This document shows, piece by piece, positions 1 through 9,046 of a stretch of DNA of 51,671 nucleotides. The position numbers and the translations under genes are program-made. The notes beneath the pieces were generated by a model. The model saw only the letters and a program-made list of their open reading frames with translations. It did not search any database and was not told where the DNA came from. How positions within the stretch are numbered: position 1 is the stretch's first letter; each line of letters opens with the position of its first letter. Source of the DNA: Vogesella oryzae (GTDB taxonomy: Bacteria > Pseudomonadota > Gammaproteobacteria > Burkholderiales > Chromobacteriaceae); contig NZ_CADEPL010000006.1 of assembly GCF_902829295.1 (NCBI RefSeq), forward strand, positions 1 to 51,671. The letters are read 5' to 3'.

Positions 1-491
<491 letters not shown>

Positions 492-514
492 TCAAACAAT
501 TGTGAGGGGTCGGA

Positions 515-802
515 TTACTCGACGATGCCCATCACGTCTTCTTCGCGCATTACCAGCAGCTCTTCGCCATCAACCTTGACGGTCTGGCCGGAGTACTTGC
601 CGAAGATCACCTTGTCGCCAACTTTCAATTCCAGCGCGCGGCGGTCGCCGTTTTCCAGAATCTTGCCGTGGCCTACGGCAACAACTTCGCCCATGTCCGG
701 CTTCTCGGCAGCGGCGCCCGGCAGAACGATGCCGGAAGCAGTTTTTTCTTCAGCTTCAAGGCGCTTGATAACAACACGGTCGTGCAGAGGACGGATTGCC
801 AT
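515..802 (-). CDS. groS: Co-chaperonin GroES
   Basis: This is the 95-residue lid of the GroEL folding chamber, a heptameric cytosolic protein. The sequence begins [16 protein letters not shown], has the mobile-loop stretch [14 protein letters not shown] at about residues 18-31, and continues with the conserved [11 protein letters not shown]. Length and start match the family exactly. It is the first gene of the groES-groEL operon, with a CIRCE operator and a sigma32-like promoter 67-120 bases upstream of its start. It is therefore expected to be repressed by HrcA and induced by heat shock. The hrcA gene itself is not in the window. Confidence 0.98.
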   Translation of the reverse strand: MAIRPLHDRVVIKRLEAEEKTASGIVLPGAAAEKPDMGEVVAVGHGKILENGDRRALELKVGDKVIFGKYSGQTVKVDGEELLVMREEDVMGIVE

Positions 803-868
803 TGATCTCTCCTGAATCAGTAGCTATGTGAACAATGATCTAGCTTGTAGGTGGGCAGAGAGCACTGA

Positions 869-895
869 TTAGCACTCCCTGCCTGCGAGTGCTAA
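869..895. promoter_or_regulatory. CIRCE operator (HrcA binding site)
   Basis: TTAGCACTC, nine bases, then GAGTGCTAA: an exact match to the CIRCE inverted repeat bound by the repressor HrcA. It lies 67 bases upstream of the groES start, the expected place. Confidence 0.96.
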
Positions 896-897
896 TC

Positions 898-924
898 ATA
901 GGGACGGGGTTGCCAGCTTTCAAG
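898..924 (-). promoter_or_regulatory. Sigma32-like heat-shock promoter of groES-groEL
   Basis: On the minus strand CTTGAAA (918-924) is followed, about 14 bases later, by CCCTAT (898-903). This is close to the sigma32 consensus CTTGAAA / CCCCAT. It directly adjoins the CIRCE element on the promoter-proximal side, so the operon appears to be under both HrcA repression and RpoH activation. The match is read by eye; the transcription start is not known. Confidence 0.7.
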
Positions 925-962
925 AGGGTGATGTGAAGAAACTCTGCAATTGTGAGCCCCCC

Positions 963-2063
963 TCACTGGCCACCTTTGCGCAGGGTCAACCATCGCGGGG
1001 CGCGGAAGCGCACAATGAGTTGATACAAATAGAGGTAGCCAGCAATAAAAAGCACCACAAACACCAGCAACACCCACGTTTTGTTCCAGAAGAGCATGGC
1101 TGGTAGTACTGAAAATGAACAGAGCAGCCAAAGATAGGGGGAAGTCAGACTATTACGCTGGGTAAGGTGGCGGGCCTCGCGTGACCCCACCATCCAGCGC
1201 ACCAGACGTCGGTAGATCATTTGGTGTAGATGCAGCGCATCAGGACAGCCCACCGCTCGGCCTTGCAGGAACTTACGGCGGTAAATGGAAAACAAGGTCT
1301 CGAACACCGGGTAAATCACACACAGTAGTGGGAACCAGGGCGACACTTGCGGGTTGCGCGCAACGAGCAGCACAGAGACTTCTGCAATCATGAAGCCCAC
1401 CAAGTAGGCCCCGCCGTCACCGGCAAAAATCAGCCCACGCGGGAAATTCCAGCACAGAAACCCCAGCACGGCGCCGATCATGGCCATGCATACGCTCATC
1501 AATAGGACGTCATGCACCTTGAGGCACACATAGGCCATGGCAATAAAAACAAGCACTGCCACCATGCCGGACAAGCCGTTGTAGCCATCAATGATATTGA
1601 AAGCATGCGCCACCCCACCGACGGCAATCATCGTCACCAAGAGGGATAGCCACCAATAGCGCACCAGCATCTGATCAACAAGGGGAACCCCCAACCTGGT
1701 CAGCATCGCCTGAATCAGAAAATATCCCAGCGCTGCCGACACAAACGTTGCGAGCAAGCGCGCCATTGGGCCAATCTTCTTGGTGACATCTTCCAGCAGA
1801 CCAAAGCCAAATGCGGGGATGGTCGATAGTAGCAACAACAGCACCCAGACCGAGGTATTGAGATAACCGGAGAGTGCGCAGCCAACCACTAACCCAGACA
1901 TGATGGGAATTCCGCCAATACGCGGCACCGGTATTGCGTGAAATTTCTGTACGCCAGCAGTATCGGTGTCAGCGGTGAAACGAGAATGTAGATGCGAGTA
2001 CCTGATGAGGCCAAGGCCAGCAAGGGTAGAAACCAACATGGCTGTCAGTAGTATTTGCAGCAT
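963..2063 (-). CDS. Polyprenyl-phosphate glycosyl-1-phosphate transferase (WecA/WbpL/MraY family)
   Basis: This 366-residue polytopic inner-membrane enzyme should transfer a sugar-1-phosphate from a UDP-sugar to undecaprenyl phosphate, priming O-antigen or a related glycan. About ten hydrophobic segments are visible. Family landmarks are present: KFHAIPVPRIGG at 40-51 (polyprenyl-phosphate region), AHAFNIIDGYNGL at 152-164 with the catalytic-type Asp pair, GDGGAYLVG at 215-223, and HLHQ at 278-281, the cytoplasmic histidine motif that contributes to UDP-sugar selection in this family. The substrate (UDP-GlcNAc, UDP-QuiNAc or UDP-FucNAc) cannot be told from sequence alone. It is transcribed divergently from rmlB, across a 181-base gap. 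Confidence 0.9.
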   Translation of the reverse strand: MLQILLTAMLVSTLAGLGLIRYSHLHSRFTADTDTAGVQKFHAIPVPRIGGIPIMSGLVVGCALSGYLNTSVWVLLLLLSTIPAFGFGLLEDVTKKIGPMARLLATFVSAALGYFLIQAMLTRLGVPLVDQMLVRYWWLSLLVTMIAVGGVAHAFNIIDGYNGLSGMVAVLVFIAMAYVCLKVHDVLLMSVCMAMIGAVLGFLCWNFPRGLIFAGDGGAYLVGFMIAEVSVLLVARNPQVSPWFPLLCVIYPVFETLFSIYRRKFLQGRAVGCPDALHLHQMIYRRLVRWMVGSREARHLTQRNSLTSPYLWLLCSFSVLPAMLFWNKTWVLLVFVVLFIAGYLYLYQLIVRFRAPRWLTLRKGGQ

Positions 2064-2244
2064 CGCGAAACGAGTCCAGAGTTAAGGCCTTTGCCAAGCC
2101 CGTACCGGAGCCAGGCTTCCGGCGGCAGGGTCGGGAGGATAACAGATAGTAGGATATACTCGGATTTTTCGCAGTCTCATCAACAAACAAGTGTGCTGCC
2201 TGACTTTCTCTCGGGCCTCAATCTGACTTTTGGAACCCTAACCC

Positions 2245-3309
2245 ATGATTCTTGTTACTGGCGGGGCCGGATTCATCGGCGCCAATTTCGTTCTTGACTG
2301 GCTAGCCTGCGAGGGTGAACCAGTTGTCAATCTCGACAAGCTTACCTACGCCGGCAACCTGCAAACTTTGTCATCGCTCGAACGGGACACCCGCCATCAC
2401 TTTATCCGTGGAGATATCGGCGACCGGGATCTGGTAACCAGTCTTTTGCGCGAACACCGCCCCAGGGCCGTGGTCAATTTTGCAGCCGAATCACATGTTG
2501 ACCGCTCCATTCACGGCCCGGGCGATTTCATCCAGACCAATGTCGTTGGCACCTTTAACTTGCTAGAAGCAGTGCGTGGTTACTGGGCAACCTTGAGCGA
2601 AGAAGAGCGATCGTCCTTCCGCTTCCTGCACGTATCAACGGATGAGGTCTATGGTACGTTGGCCGCAACGGATGCCCCCTTCAGCGAAGCCAACCGCTAC
2701 GAACCCAACAGCCCCTACTCCGCCAGCAAGGCCGCCTCGGATCATCTGGTACGCGCCTGGCACCACACCTATGGCCTGCCGGTAGTCACCACCAATTGCA
2801 GCAACAACTATGGCCCCTACCACTTCCCGGAGAAGCTGATCCCGCTGGTGATCCTCAACGCCATCGCCGGAAAAACACTGCCTATTTACGGCGATGGCCA
2901 GCAGATTCGCGACTGGCTTTACGTAAAGGACCACTGCGCTGCAATACGCCGCGTACTGGCCGCTGGCAAGGTGGGCGAAACCTATAACGTGGGTGGCTGG
3001 AACGAAAAAGCCAACCTGGACGTAGTACATACCATCTGTACCATGCTTGACGAATTGCAGCCGCGCAGTGACGGCAAACCTTATGCAGAGCAAATCACTT
3101 TTGTAGCGGACCGCCCCGGCCATGACCGCCGCTACGCGATTGACGCACGCAAACTGGAACAGGAACTTGGCTGGAACCCCGCCGAAACCTTTGAGACAGG
3201 TATTCGTAAAACAGTAGCCTGGTACCTGGCAAATCGGGAGTGGACAGATGCAGTAACGAGTGGCAGCTACCGGCAATGGATAGACCGCCAGTATGGGAAC
3301 GAAGCATGA
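2245..3309 (+). CDS. rfbB: dTDP-glucose 4,6-dehydratase (RmlB)
   Basis: Converts dTDP-D-glucose to dTDP-4-keto-6-deoxy-D-glucose in the cytosol. This is the branch-point intermediate for dTDP-L-rhamnose and for dTDP-amino sugars. The 354-residue protein opens with the Rossmann motif GGAGFIG (6-12) and carries the catalytic T-D-E triplet at 132-134 and Y158-x3-K162 of the extended SDR family. It is the first gene of a tightly packed rml operon and overlaps rmlD by four bases (ATGA). A TATACT hexamer at 2155-2160 in the 181-base upstream gap could be a -10 box, but no clear -35 accompanies it. It carries one copy of GTTGGCCGCA at 2658. Confidence 0.97.
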   Translation: MILVTGGAGFIGANFVLDWLACEGEPVVNLDKLTYAGNLQTLSSLERDTRHHFIRGDIGDRDLVTSLLREHRPRAVVNFAAESHVDRSIHGPGDFIQTNVVGTFNLLEAVRGYWATLSEEERSSFRFLHVSTDEVYGTLAATDAPFSEANRYEPNSPYSASKAASDHLVRAWHHTYGLPVVTTNCSNNYGPYHFPEKLIPLVILNAIAGKTLPIYGDGQQIRDWLYVKDHCAAIRRVLAAGKVGETYNVGGWNEKANLDVVHTICTMLDELQPRSDGKPYAEQITFVADRPGHDRRYAIDARKLEQELGWNPAETFETGIRKTVAWYLANREWTDAVTSGSYRQWIDRQYGNEA

Positions 3310-4199
3310 CCCGGATTTTGCTTACCGGGAGCAATGGCCAACTTGGTTTTGAGCTGCAACGAGCCTTGGCCGTGACAGGCCAGACTGTGTGTCTGGGCCG
3401 ATCCAGCCTCGATTTATGCGATGTAGCTGCTATTCGACAAACACTGGACCGCATGCAACCGGACATCATCGTCAACCCTGCGGCCTACACCGCGGTGGAC
3501 AAAGCAGAAAGCGACCCCGCAACAGCCAAACGAGTGAATGCCGACGCCCCCTCCACCATGGCCGCATGGGCTGCAGAGCACCGAGCACTATTGATTCACT
3601 ACTCCACTGACTACGTGTTCGATGGAGAAAAAAACGGCTCTTACACAGAGACAGATGCGGCCAACCCTCAATCTGTCTATGGGAGCAGCAAACTGGCCGG
3701 GGAACAGGCCGTTGCCGCAGCGGGGGCCGCCCATGCCACTTTGCGTACCAGCTGGGTATTTGGTGCACATGGCGGCAACTTTCTGAAAACCATCCTGCGG
3801 CTGGCAAAGGAGCGCGACCAACTCAGCATCGTCGCCGACCAGATAGGGGCGCCAACCCCGGCCAGCCTGCTTGCTGATGTAACCGCACACATCATTCAGC
3901 AATATCGCCGGAACAAACGCGACTTTCCTAGCGGCCTTTACCATCTCAGCTGCAGCGGTAGCACCAGTTGGTACGAGTACGCCCAGCTGGTTGTTGAGTT
4001 GGCCGCAACACATGGCTTTCCGCTAAAACTGTCCGCCGCAGACATCCAGCCCATCCCTACATCAGGCTACCCGACGCCAGCGCGCAGACCACGCAACTCA
4101 CAGCTGGATTGCAGTAAAATTCAGAAAATTTTTGGCATTCACTTACCAGACTGGCAGGACAGCGTAAAGCACGTCATGGCCCAGCTTGACCAACGTTGA
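3306..4199 (+). CDS. rfbD: dTDP-4-dehydrorhamnose reductase (RmlD)
   Basis: Performs the last step of dTDP-L-rhamnose synthesis, the NAD(P)H-dependent reduction of the 4-keto group. The 297-residue product starts [14 protein letters not shown], with its nucleotide-binding glycine motif at 8-14. It has the family signature STDYVFDG near residue 100 and the Y125-x3-K129 pair. The ATG at 3306 overlaps the rmlB stop. An in-frame upstream extension to 3240 lies within rmlB and lacks family similarity, so it was discarded. It carries two copies of the TGCGGCCAAC/GTTGGCCGCA motif (3656 and 3998). Confidence 0.96.
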   Translation: MTRILLTGSNGQLGFELQRALAVTGQTVCLGRSSLDLCDVAAIRQTLDRMQPDIIVNPAAYTAVDKAESDPATAKRVNADAPSTMAAWAAEHRALLIHYSTDYVFDGEKNGSYTETDAANPQSVYGSSKLAGEQAVAAAGAAHATLRTSWVFGAHGGNFLKTILRLAKERDQLSIVADQIGAPTPASLLADVTAHIIQQYRRNKRDFPSGLYHLSCSGSTSWYEYAQLVVELAATHGFPLKLSAADIQPIPTSGYPTPARRPRNSQLDCSKIQKIFGIHLPDWQDSVKHVMAQLDQR

Positions 4200-4216
4200 C
4201 AAACGAGATTGTGTCC

Positions 4217-5086
4217 ATGAGTAGAAAAGGCATCATTCTGGCCGGGGGTAGCGGCACCCGCCTGTACCCGGCCACCCTGGCAGTGAGCAAACAGCTGCTG
4301 CCCATCTACGACAAGCCGATGATCTATTACCCGCTAAGCACGCTGATGCTGGCAGGTATCCGGGACATACTGATTATCTCCACCCCGCAAGACACCCCGC
4401 GCTTTGAGCAATTGCTCGGCGACGGCAGCCAATGGGGCATCAACCTGCAATACGCAGTACAGCCCAGCCCGGATGGGCTCGCGCAGGCGTTCATCATTGG
4501 CGAGGCATTTCTCGCCGGCGCGCCGTCCGCACTCGTTCTTGGCGACAACATTTTCCATGGCCATGACTTCCCGAAACTGCTAAAGGCGGCCAATGCCAAA
4601 GCGGAAGGCGCGAGTGTATTTGCTTACCATGTACACGACCCGGAACGCTACGGCGTGGTGGAATTCGACGCCCAGGGCAAGGCATTGTCCATTGAAGAAA
4701 AGCCCGCCCAGCCTAAGTCCAATTACGCGGTAACCGGTCTGTATTTCTACGACAGCCAGGTAGTGGATATTGCCAAGTCGATAAAACCCTCTGCCCGTGG
4801 CGAGCTGGAAATTACCGACGTTAACAACTGCTACCTACAGCAAGGCCAGCTTGACGTACAAACCATGGGGCGCGGCTATGCCTGGCTGGATACCGGCACA
4901 CATGAATCCATGCTGGAAGCCAGCCAGTTTATTGCAACCGTAGAAAATCGGCAGGGACTGAAAGTGGCTTGCCTGGAAGAAATTGCCTATGTGCAACAGT
5001 GGATTGATGCCGCCAACCTGGAACGGCTGGCGCAACCGCTGAAGAAAAATGCCTACGGGCAATATCTGCTGCAGCTGCTGAAGTAA
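4217..5086 (+). CDS. rfbA: Glucose-1-phosphate thymidylyltransferase (RmlA)
   Basis: Makes dTDP-D-glucose from dTTP and glucose-1-phosphate, the entry step of the pathway. The 289-residue protein begins [18 protein letters not shown], the nucleotidyltransferase signature, followed by the [14 protein letters not shown] sugar-site stretch near residues 30-43 and [19 protein letters not shown] further on. The start is the ATG at 4217, which matches the family N-terminus. A TTG at 4196 would add seven residues and overlap rmlD. Feedback inhibition by dTDP-rhamnose is known for the family. It sits between rmlD and rmlC (15-base gap). Confidence 0.96.
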   Translation: MSRKGIILAGGSGTRLYPATLAVSKQLLPIYDKPMIYYPLSTLMLAGIRDILIISTPQDTPRFEQLLGDGSQWGINLQYAVQPSPDGLAQAFIIGEAFLAGAPSALVLGDNIFHGHDFPKLLKAANAKAEGASVFAYHVHDPERYGVVEFDAQGKALSIEEKPAQPKSNYAVTGLYFYDSQVVDIAKSIKPSARGELEITDVNNCYLQQGQLDVQTMGRGYAWLDTGTHESMLEASQFIATVENRQGLKVACLEEIAYVQQWIDAANLERLAQPLKKNAYGQYLLQLLK

Positions 5087-5101
5087 GAAAGCTAGCCATT
5101 C

Positions 5102-5650
5102 ATGAAAATCATCGATACCGCCATTGCGGACGTCAAAATCATTGAACCTGCCGTATTCGGCGACGACCGTGGCTTCTTCTTCGAAAGTTTCAACCAGAAG
5201 CGCTTTGAGGAAGCCATTGGCCGCAAGGTCGACTTCGTACAAGACAACCACTCCCGCTCAGTTAAAGGAGTACTGCGTGGGCTGCACTACCAGTTAGCGC
5301 CCCATGCACAAGGCAAGCTGGTACGCTGCGTGGTTGGCGAAGTCTTCGACGTGGCTGTGGACATCCGCAAGTCATCACCGACTTTCGGCCAATGGGTTGG
5401 GGTAAATTTGTCAGCGGAAAACAAACGACAGCTATGGATTCCGGAAGGATTTGCACATGGTTTCTTGACTCTTTCCGATGAGGCAGAATTTCTTTACAAA
5501 GCAACCAATTATTATTCCCCTAAAAGTGAACGAAGCATTATCTGGAATGCCGCAGAGTTAAACATAGGATGGCCAATTAACAGACAACCTTCGCTATCCG
5601 AAAAAGACGCCTGCGGGAAACATTTTGAAACCGCCGAGACATTTGATTAA
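5102..5650 (+). CDS. rfbC: dTDP-4-dehydrorhamnose 3,5-epimerase (RmlC)
   Basis: Epimerises C3 and C5 of dTDP-4-keto-6-deoxyglucose to give the L-rhamno configuration. The 182-residue cupin has the catalytic-histidine motif RGLHYQ (59-64), the FDVAVDIRKSSPTFG strand and the IPEGFAHGF motif. All four rml enzymes are thus present in the order B-D-A-C. Base composition drops within this gene. The first half resembles rmlA, while from about 5400 onwards codons become A/T-ending, like the downstream genes. This suggests a recombination junction inside the reading frame without loss of function. Confidence 0.96.
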   Translation: MKIIDTAIADVKIIEPAVFGDDRGFFFESFNQKRFEEAIGRKVDFVQDNHSRSVKGVLRGLHYQLAPHAQGKLVRCVVGEVFDVAVDIRKSSPTFGQWVGVNLSAENKRQLWIPEGFAHGFLTLSDEAEFLYKATNYYSPKSERSIIWNAAELNIGWPINRQPSLSEKDACGKHFETAETFD

Positions 5651-5656
5651 ATCAAC

Positions 5657-6778
5657 ATGCCAACATCCCAAAATAAATCTATTCCGGTAACACAACCCTT
5701 TCTCCCCCCTCTGGAAGAGTTCATCCCCTATCTGGAACAGATCTGGGAAAACCGCTGGCTAACTAATAATGGCCCTTTCCATCAGCGACTAGAGGCCGAA
5801 TTGTGCGACTATCTCGGCGTCCAGCACATTTCTCTATTTACCAATGGAACCATCGCTCTTGTTACTGCATTGCAGGCCCTACGCATTACTGGCGAGGTTA
5901 TCACCACGCCATTCTCTTTCGTTGCCACTAGTCATTCACTGTTATGGAATAATTTAAAACCAGTATTTGTTGACATATATCCTAAAAATTTTAATATTGA
6001 TCCAAGCAAAATTGAAGCCGCCATTACTCCGCATACCACCGCTATCATGCCAGTCCACTGTTATGCAGCCCCGTGTGATGTAGAAGCGATTCAGCGAATT
6101 GCGGACAACTATGGCTTACGCGTTATATACGACGCAGCCCATGCATTTGGCGTTAACTACAAGAATCAAAGCCTACTGCGTCACGGTGATTTATCCGTAT
6201 TGAGTTTTCATGCTACCAAGGTATTCAATACATTCGAAGGTGGCGCCATCATTAGCCGTGATAGCACGACCAAACAGCGTATCGACCACTTAAAGAACTT
6301 CGGGTTTGCAGATGAAGTTACGATTACTGCCCCAGGCATCAATGGGAAAATGAGTGAGTTCCAGGCCGCCTTTGGCCTGCTACAACTAAAATATGTTAAC
6401 GAAGCAATTGCTTTACGTAAAAACATTGATGATCAATATCGAATACACCTTGGGAAGGTGCCTGGAATAACCATACCAATTCAATCAAATTACGCAACCC
6501 GCAACTACTCTTACTTCCCAATTCTTGTCGAAGAAAACTACCCCCTGACTCGCGATGAATTGTATGAAAAATTACGTCAAAGCAACATTTTGGCACGACG
6601 CTACTTCTATCCACTAATTAGCGAAATGCCTATGTATCGTGGCTTAGCATCATCTAAAAGCGACAACCTCCCAATTGCACACCAAATGGCAAATAAAGTA
6701 CTTTGTCTGCCAATTTATGCGGAGCTCAGCAAAGCAGAGCAAGCGCTCATATGTGAAATTATAAGGAGTGTCATCTAA
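5657..6778 (+). CDS. PLP-dependent sugar-nucleotide aminotransferase (DegT/DnrJ/EryC1; VioA-like)
   Basis: This 373-residue aminotransferase of the DegT family puts an amino group on a keto-sugar nucleotide, using glutamate and PLP. The catalytic lysine is K188 in SFHATKVFNTFEGG, the PLP-stacking Asp is D159 in YDAAHAFG, and the N-terminal stretch TQPFLPPLEEF is characteristic of the VioA/FdtB branch. No FdtA/QdtA-type 3,4-ketoisomerase is in the window, so a 4-amination of the RmlB product (dTDP-4-amino-4,6-dideoxyglucose, VioA activity) is the simplest reading. WecE or FdtB activity cannot be excluded. The gene is AT-rich and overlaps the acetyltransferase gene by one base. Confidence 0.88.
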   Translation: MPTSQNKSIPVTQPFLPPLEEFIPYLEQIWENRWLTNNGPFHQRLEAELCDYLGVQHISLFTNGTIALVTALQALRITGEVITTPFSFVATSHSLLWNNLKPVFVDIYPKNFNIDPSKIEAAITPHTTAIMPVHCYAAPCDVEAIQRIADNYGLRVIYDAAHAFGVNYKNQSLLRHGDLSVLSFHATKVFNTFEGGAIISRDSTTKQRIDHLKNFGFADEVTITAPGINGKMSEFQAAFGLLQLKYVNEAIALRKNIDDQYRIHLGKVPGITIPIQSNYATRNYSYFPILVEENYPLTRDELYEKLRQSNILARRYFYPLISEMPMYRGLASSKSDNLPIAHQMANKVLCLPIYAELSKAEQALICEIIRSVI

Positions 6779-7353
6779 TGGCTTGGCTAAGCGCTACCCA
6801 GCTATCAACAATGGGCTTTGCTTCAATTGGAGAAAACGTACTTATTTCAGATAAAGCATCCATTTACAACCCTCAAAATATTTCCATTGGAAACAATGTT
6901 AGAATTGATGATTTCTGCATAATCTCTGCAGGTCATGGAGGGGTTAGTATAGGAAATTATGTTCACGTTGCCGCTTACAGCTCTCTAATTGGTTCAGGAA
7001 AAATCTCCCTTTCCGATTACAGCGGCTTATCCTCACGCGTATCCATCTATTCGAGCAATGATGATTACACAGGGGACAGAATGACAAATCCGACAGTCCC
7101 CCCCAAATACACTGGAGTCATCTCCGCGGACGTTTTTATTGGAAAACATGTAATTATTGGCAGTGGATCAATTATTTTACCCGGGATTTCCTTAAACGAT
7201 GGATCTGTCATAGCCGCATTAAGTCTAGTAAACAAAGATTGCGAGCCATTCAAAATTTACGGTGGCGTACCGGCAAAGCCATTGAAAGAAAGAAAGAAAA
7301 ATTTACTCGACTTAGAAGTTCAATTTCTTGAAGACAAAAAAAATAAAACATGA
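6778..7353 (+). CDS. Left-handed beta-helix acyltransferase (putative sugar-nucleotide N-acetyltransferase)
   Basis: This 191-residue protein is built of hexapeptide repeats (for example ISIGNNVRI, VSIGNYVHV, VFIGKHVIIGSGSIILPGISL) and ends in the conserved YGGVPAKPLKERKK. It is therefore a trimeric acetyl-CoA-dependent transferase of the LacA/NodL/WbbJ type. Translational coupling to the aminotransferase suggests that it N-acetylates that enzyme's product, giving for example dTDP-4-acetamido-4,6-dideoxyglucose, as VioB does. An O-acetyltransferase acting on the finished glycan is an alternative. Its frame overlaps the wzx start by four bases, and it is AT-rich like its neighbours. Confidence 0.85.
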   Translation: MAWLSATQLSTMGFASIGENVLISDKASIYNPQNISIGNNVRIDDFCIISAGHGGVSIGNYVHVAAYSSLIGSGKISLSDYSGLSSRVSIYSSNDDYTGDRMTNPTVPPKYTGVISADVFIGKHVIIGSGSIILPGISLNDGSVIAALSLVNKDCEPFKIYGGVPAKPLKERKKNLLDLEVQFLEDKKNKT

Positions 7354-8843
7354 GTTTAAAGAAAAACATTCTTTCCAACTATGCCGGTACCTTGATATCC
7401 ACAGTTTTAAGCTTTTGGGTTGTCCCATTTTATATAAAATGGCTAGGCCCTGAAGCATATGGGTTAGTGGGAATTGCATCTTTGGTTCAGGGATGGGTTA
7501 TGCTACTCAACGCAGGCTTGGCTCCAGTAGTCGGTCGTCAGGCGGCACGAGCACATGGAGGAGCTGCCGACTGGAATGAAACTGGACGACTTTTCCGCAC
7601 AATTGACTGGCTAATGGCGGGTTTGTCATTGCTCGTCTTTTTAGGAATAGTATTTACAGGACCTTGGCTAGCAAATAATTGGCTGGAAAAAACCCACCTT
7701 GAAACTAAAACAGTATCCACTTCATTAACACTGTTAGTTCTAATGACTTTGACACGCTTACTTTCCAGCGTCAGTCGTGGAGTCATCGCAAATATGGAGG
7801 CACAACTTTGGCTAAATGCAAATTTAGCCTTTTTCAACGCACTGCGATTTGCTGCATCTCTCCCCATTGTTTACACTTGGCGCAATATTGAAGTGCTATT
7901 TTCCTGGTGGGCAATAATAGCATTCATTGAATATTTTAGCATCCAGCGCAAAATAAATAAATTAATTCCAATTTCTATTCCACTATTTACATTCGACCAT
8001 GTCGAATTAAAGAAGCATGGCCACATTATTGCGAGCCTTACTTTCACAAGTACAGTATGGATATTATTGACACAACTCGACAAACTAATTTTGTCCGGCA
8101 TATTGTCACTCGAAAAATACGGCCACTATAGTATCGCCATACTATTGGCCAGTGGTATTTTGATATTAGCACAACCAGTAAGCCAAGCATTTCAACCAAG
8201 AATGACAAAGGCGTTTTCACAAGGTGGGACAAAGTTAATCACCGAAGAACTAATATTATGCACCCAACTTCTGGTATTGCTGATTGCCCCAATCGGTGCC
8301 GTACTTTTTGCAATGCCAGAATCTGTTGTATACATATGGACAGGGGACTACGCAGTTTCGACTAACGTTGCTAACGTGTTGCGAGGTTATGTTATTGGAA
8401 ACACTTTGATTGCGATTGGAGGACTGCTTTATCTTATGCAGCTTGCCATTGGCAATATAAAATGGCATCTACGTGGCAATTTGATTTTTGCTATGATATT
8501 GATCCCAACAGTGCCTTGGGTAGCAAAACAATATGGTGCAGAAGGTGCAGGGTGGTTGTGGGCAGGAATTAATCTACTTCTTTTTCTTGGCTGGAATTCG
8601 TTTCTTCTTTCAAAGCTAGCCCCAGCTATACGTGCACGCTGGTTATGGCGAGATACACTTACACCATTGGCAACAGCCTTTTTCTCTTCGTGGCTAGTAA
8701 CAAAATTTATACAGCCCGAGCACCCTAATCGAATCTATTTATTTGCATTAGCTTTACTGGTAATGCTCACATCGACTCTCGCGCTGTTAGTAACAATGCC
8801 AGAAATTAGACAAAGAGTAAAATACAAAATATTTTCTTATTAA
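7350..8843 (+). CDS. O-antigen/polysaccharide flippase (Wzx family)
   Basis: This 497-residue polytopic membrane protein has about 12-14 hydrophobic segments. Its N-terminus (NILSNYAGTLISTVLSFWVVPFYIKWLGPEAYG) is typical of the MATE-like polysaccharide export family. It should flip the lipid-linked repeat unit from cytosolic to periplasmic face of the inner membrane. The start is coupled to the acetyltransferase stop (ATGA). The gene is AT-rich. No convincing Wzy polymerase or Wzz chain-length regulator is seen in the window. Confidence 0.88.
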   Translation: MSLKKNILSNYAGTLISTVLSFWVVPFYIKWLGPEAYGLVGIASLVQGWVMLLNAGLAPVVGRQAARAHGGAADWNETGRLFRTIDWLMAGLSLLVFLGIVFTGPWLANNWLEKTHLETKTVSTSLTLLVLMTLTRLLSSVSRGVIANMEAQLWLNANLAFFNALRFAASLPIVYTWRNIEVLFSWWAIIAFIEYFSIQRKINKLIPISIPLFTFDHVELKKHGHIIASLTFTSTVWILLTQLDKLILSGILSLEKYGHYSIAILLASGILILAQPVSQAFQPRMTKAFSQGGTKLITEELILCTQLLVLLIAPIGAVLFAMPESVVYIWTGDYAVSTNVANVLRGYVIGNTLIAIGGLLYLMQLAIGNIKWHLRGNLIFAMILIPTVPWVAKQYGAEGAGWLWAGINLLLFLGWNSFLLSKLAPAIRARWLWRDTLTPLATAFFSSWLVTKFIQPEHPNRIYLFALALLVMLTSTLALLVTMPEIRQRVKYKIFSY

Positions 8844-9046
8844 AGCATTTGAATAGAAAACCAATCATCCAGCGAAACATTTTCCAAAATTGAAATAGTG
8901 CCTTCAAAAACACAACCATCAATCAAACCACCAAAAATTTCCGTATGTATTTTTACATCCAATCATGAAGACTACATTTCAGATTGTTTGATGAGCGTGA
9001 TCACTTGTGGCTATGATTGAGTCGATGTCAAATAAAGGTAGCGTAC

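Noticed and set aside
892..1131. 79-codon frame overlapping CIRCE and the WecA-like gene
   Set aside because: It ends within the CIRCE element and overlaps a well supported gene in another frame.
5657..6778. Assigning the aminotransferase firmly as FdtB or WecE
   Set aside because: The VioA/FdtB-type N-terminus and lack of a ketoisomerase favour VioA, but substrate cannot be fixed by sequence reading, so no gene symbol was given.
9036..9046. ops-like element (GGTAGCGTAC) before the WavQ-like gene
   Set aside because: Only eight bases match the RfaH ops core and it lies at a start codon inside the locus rather than in an operon leader; probably chance.
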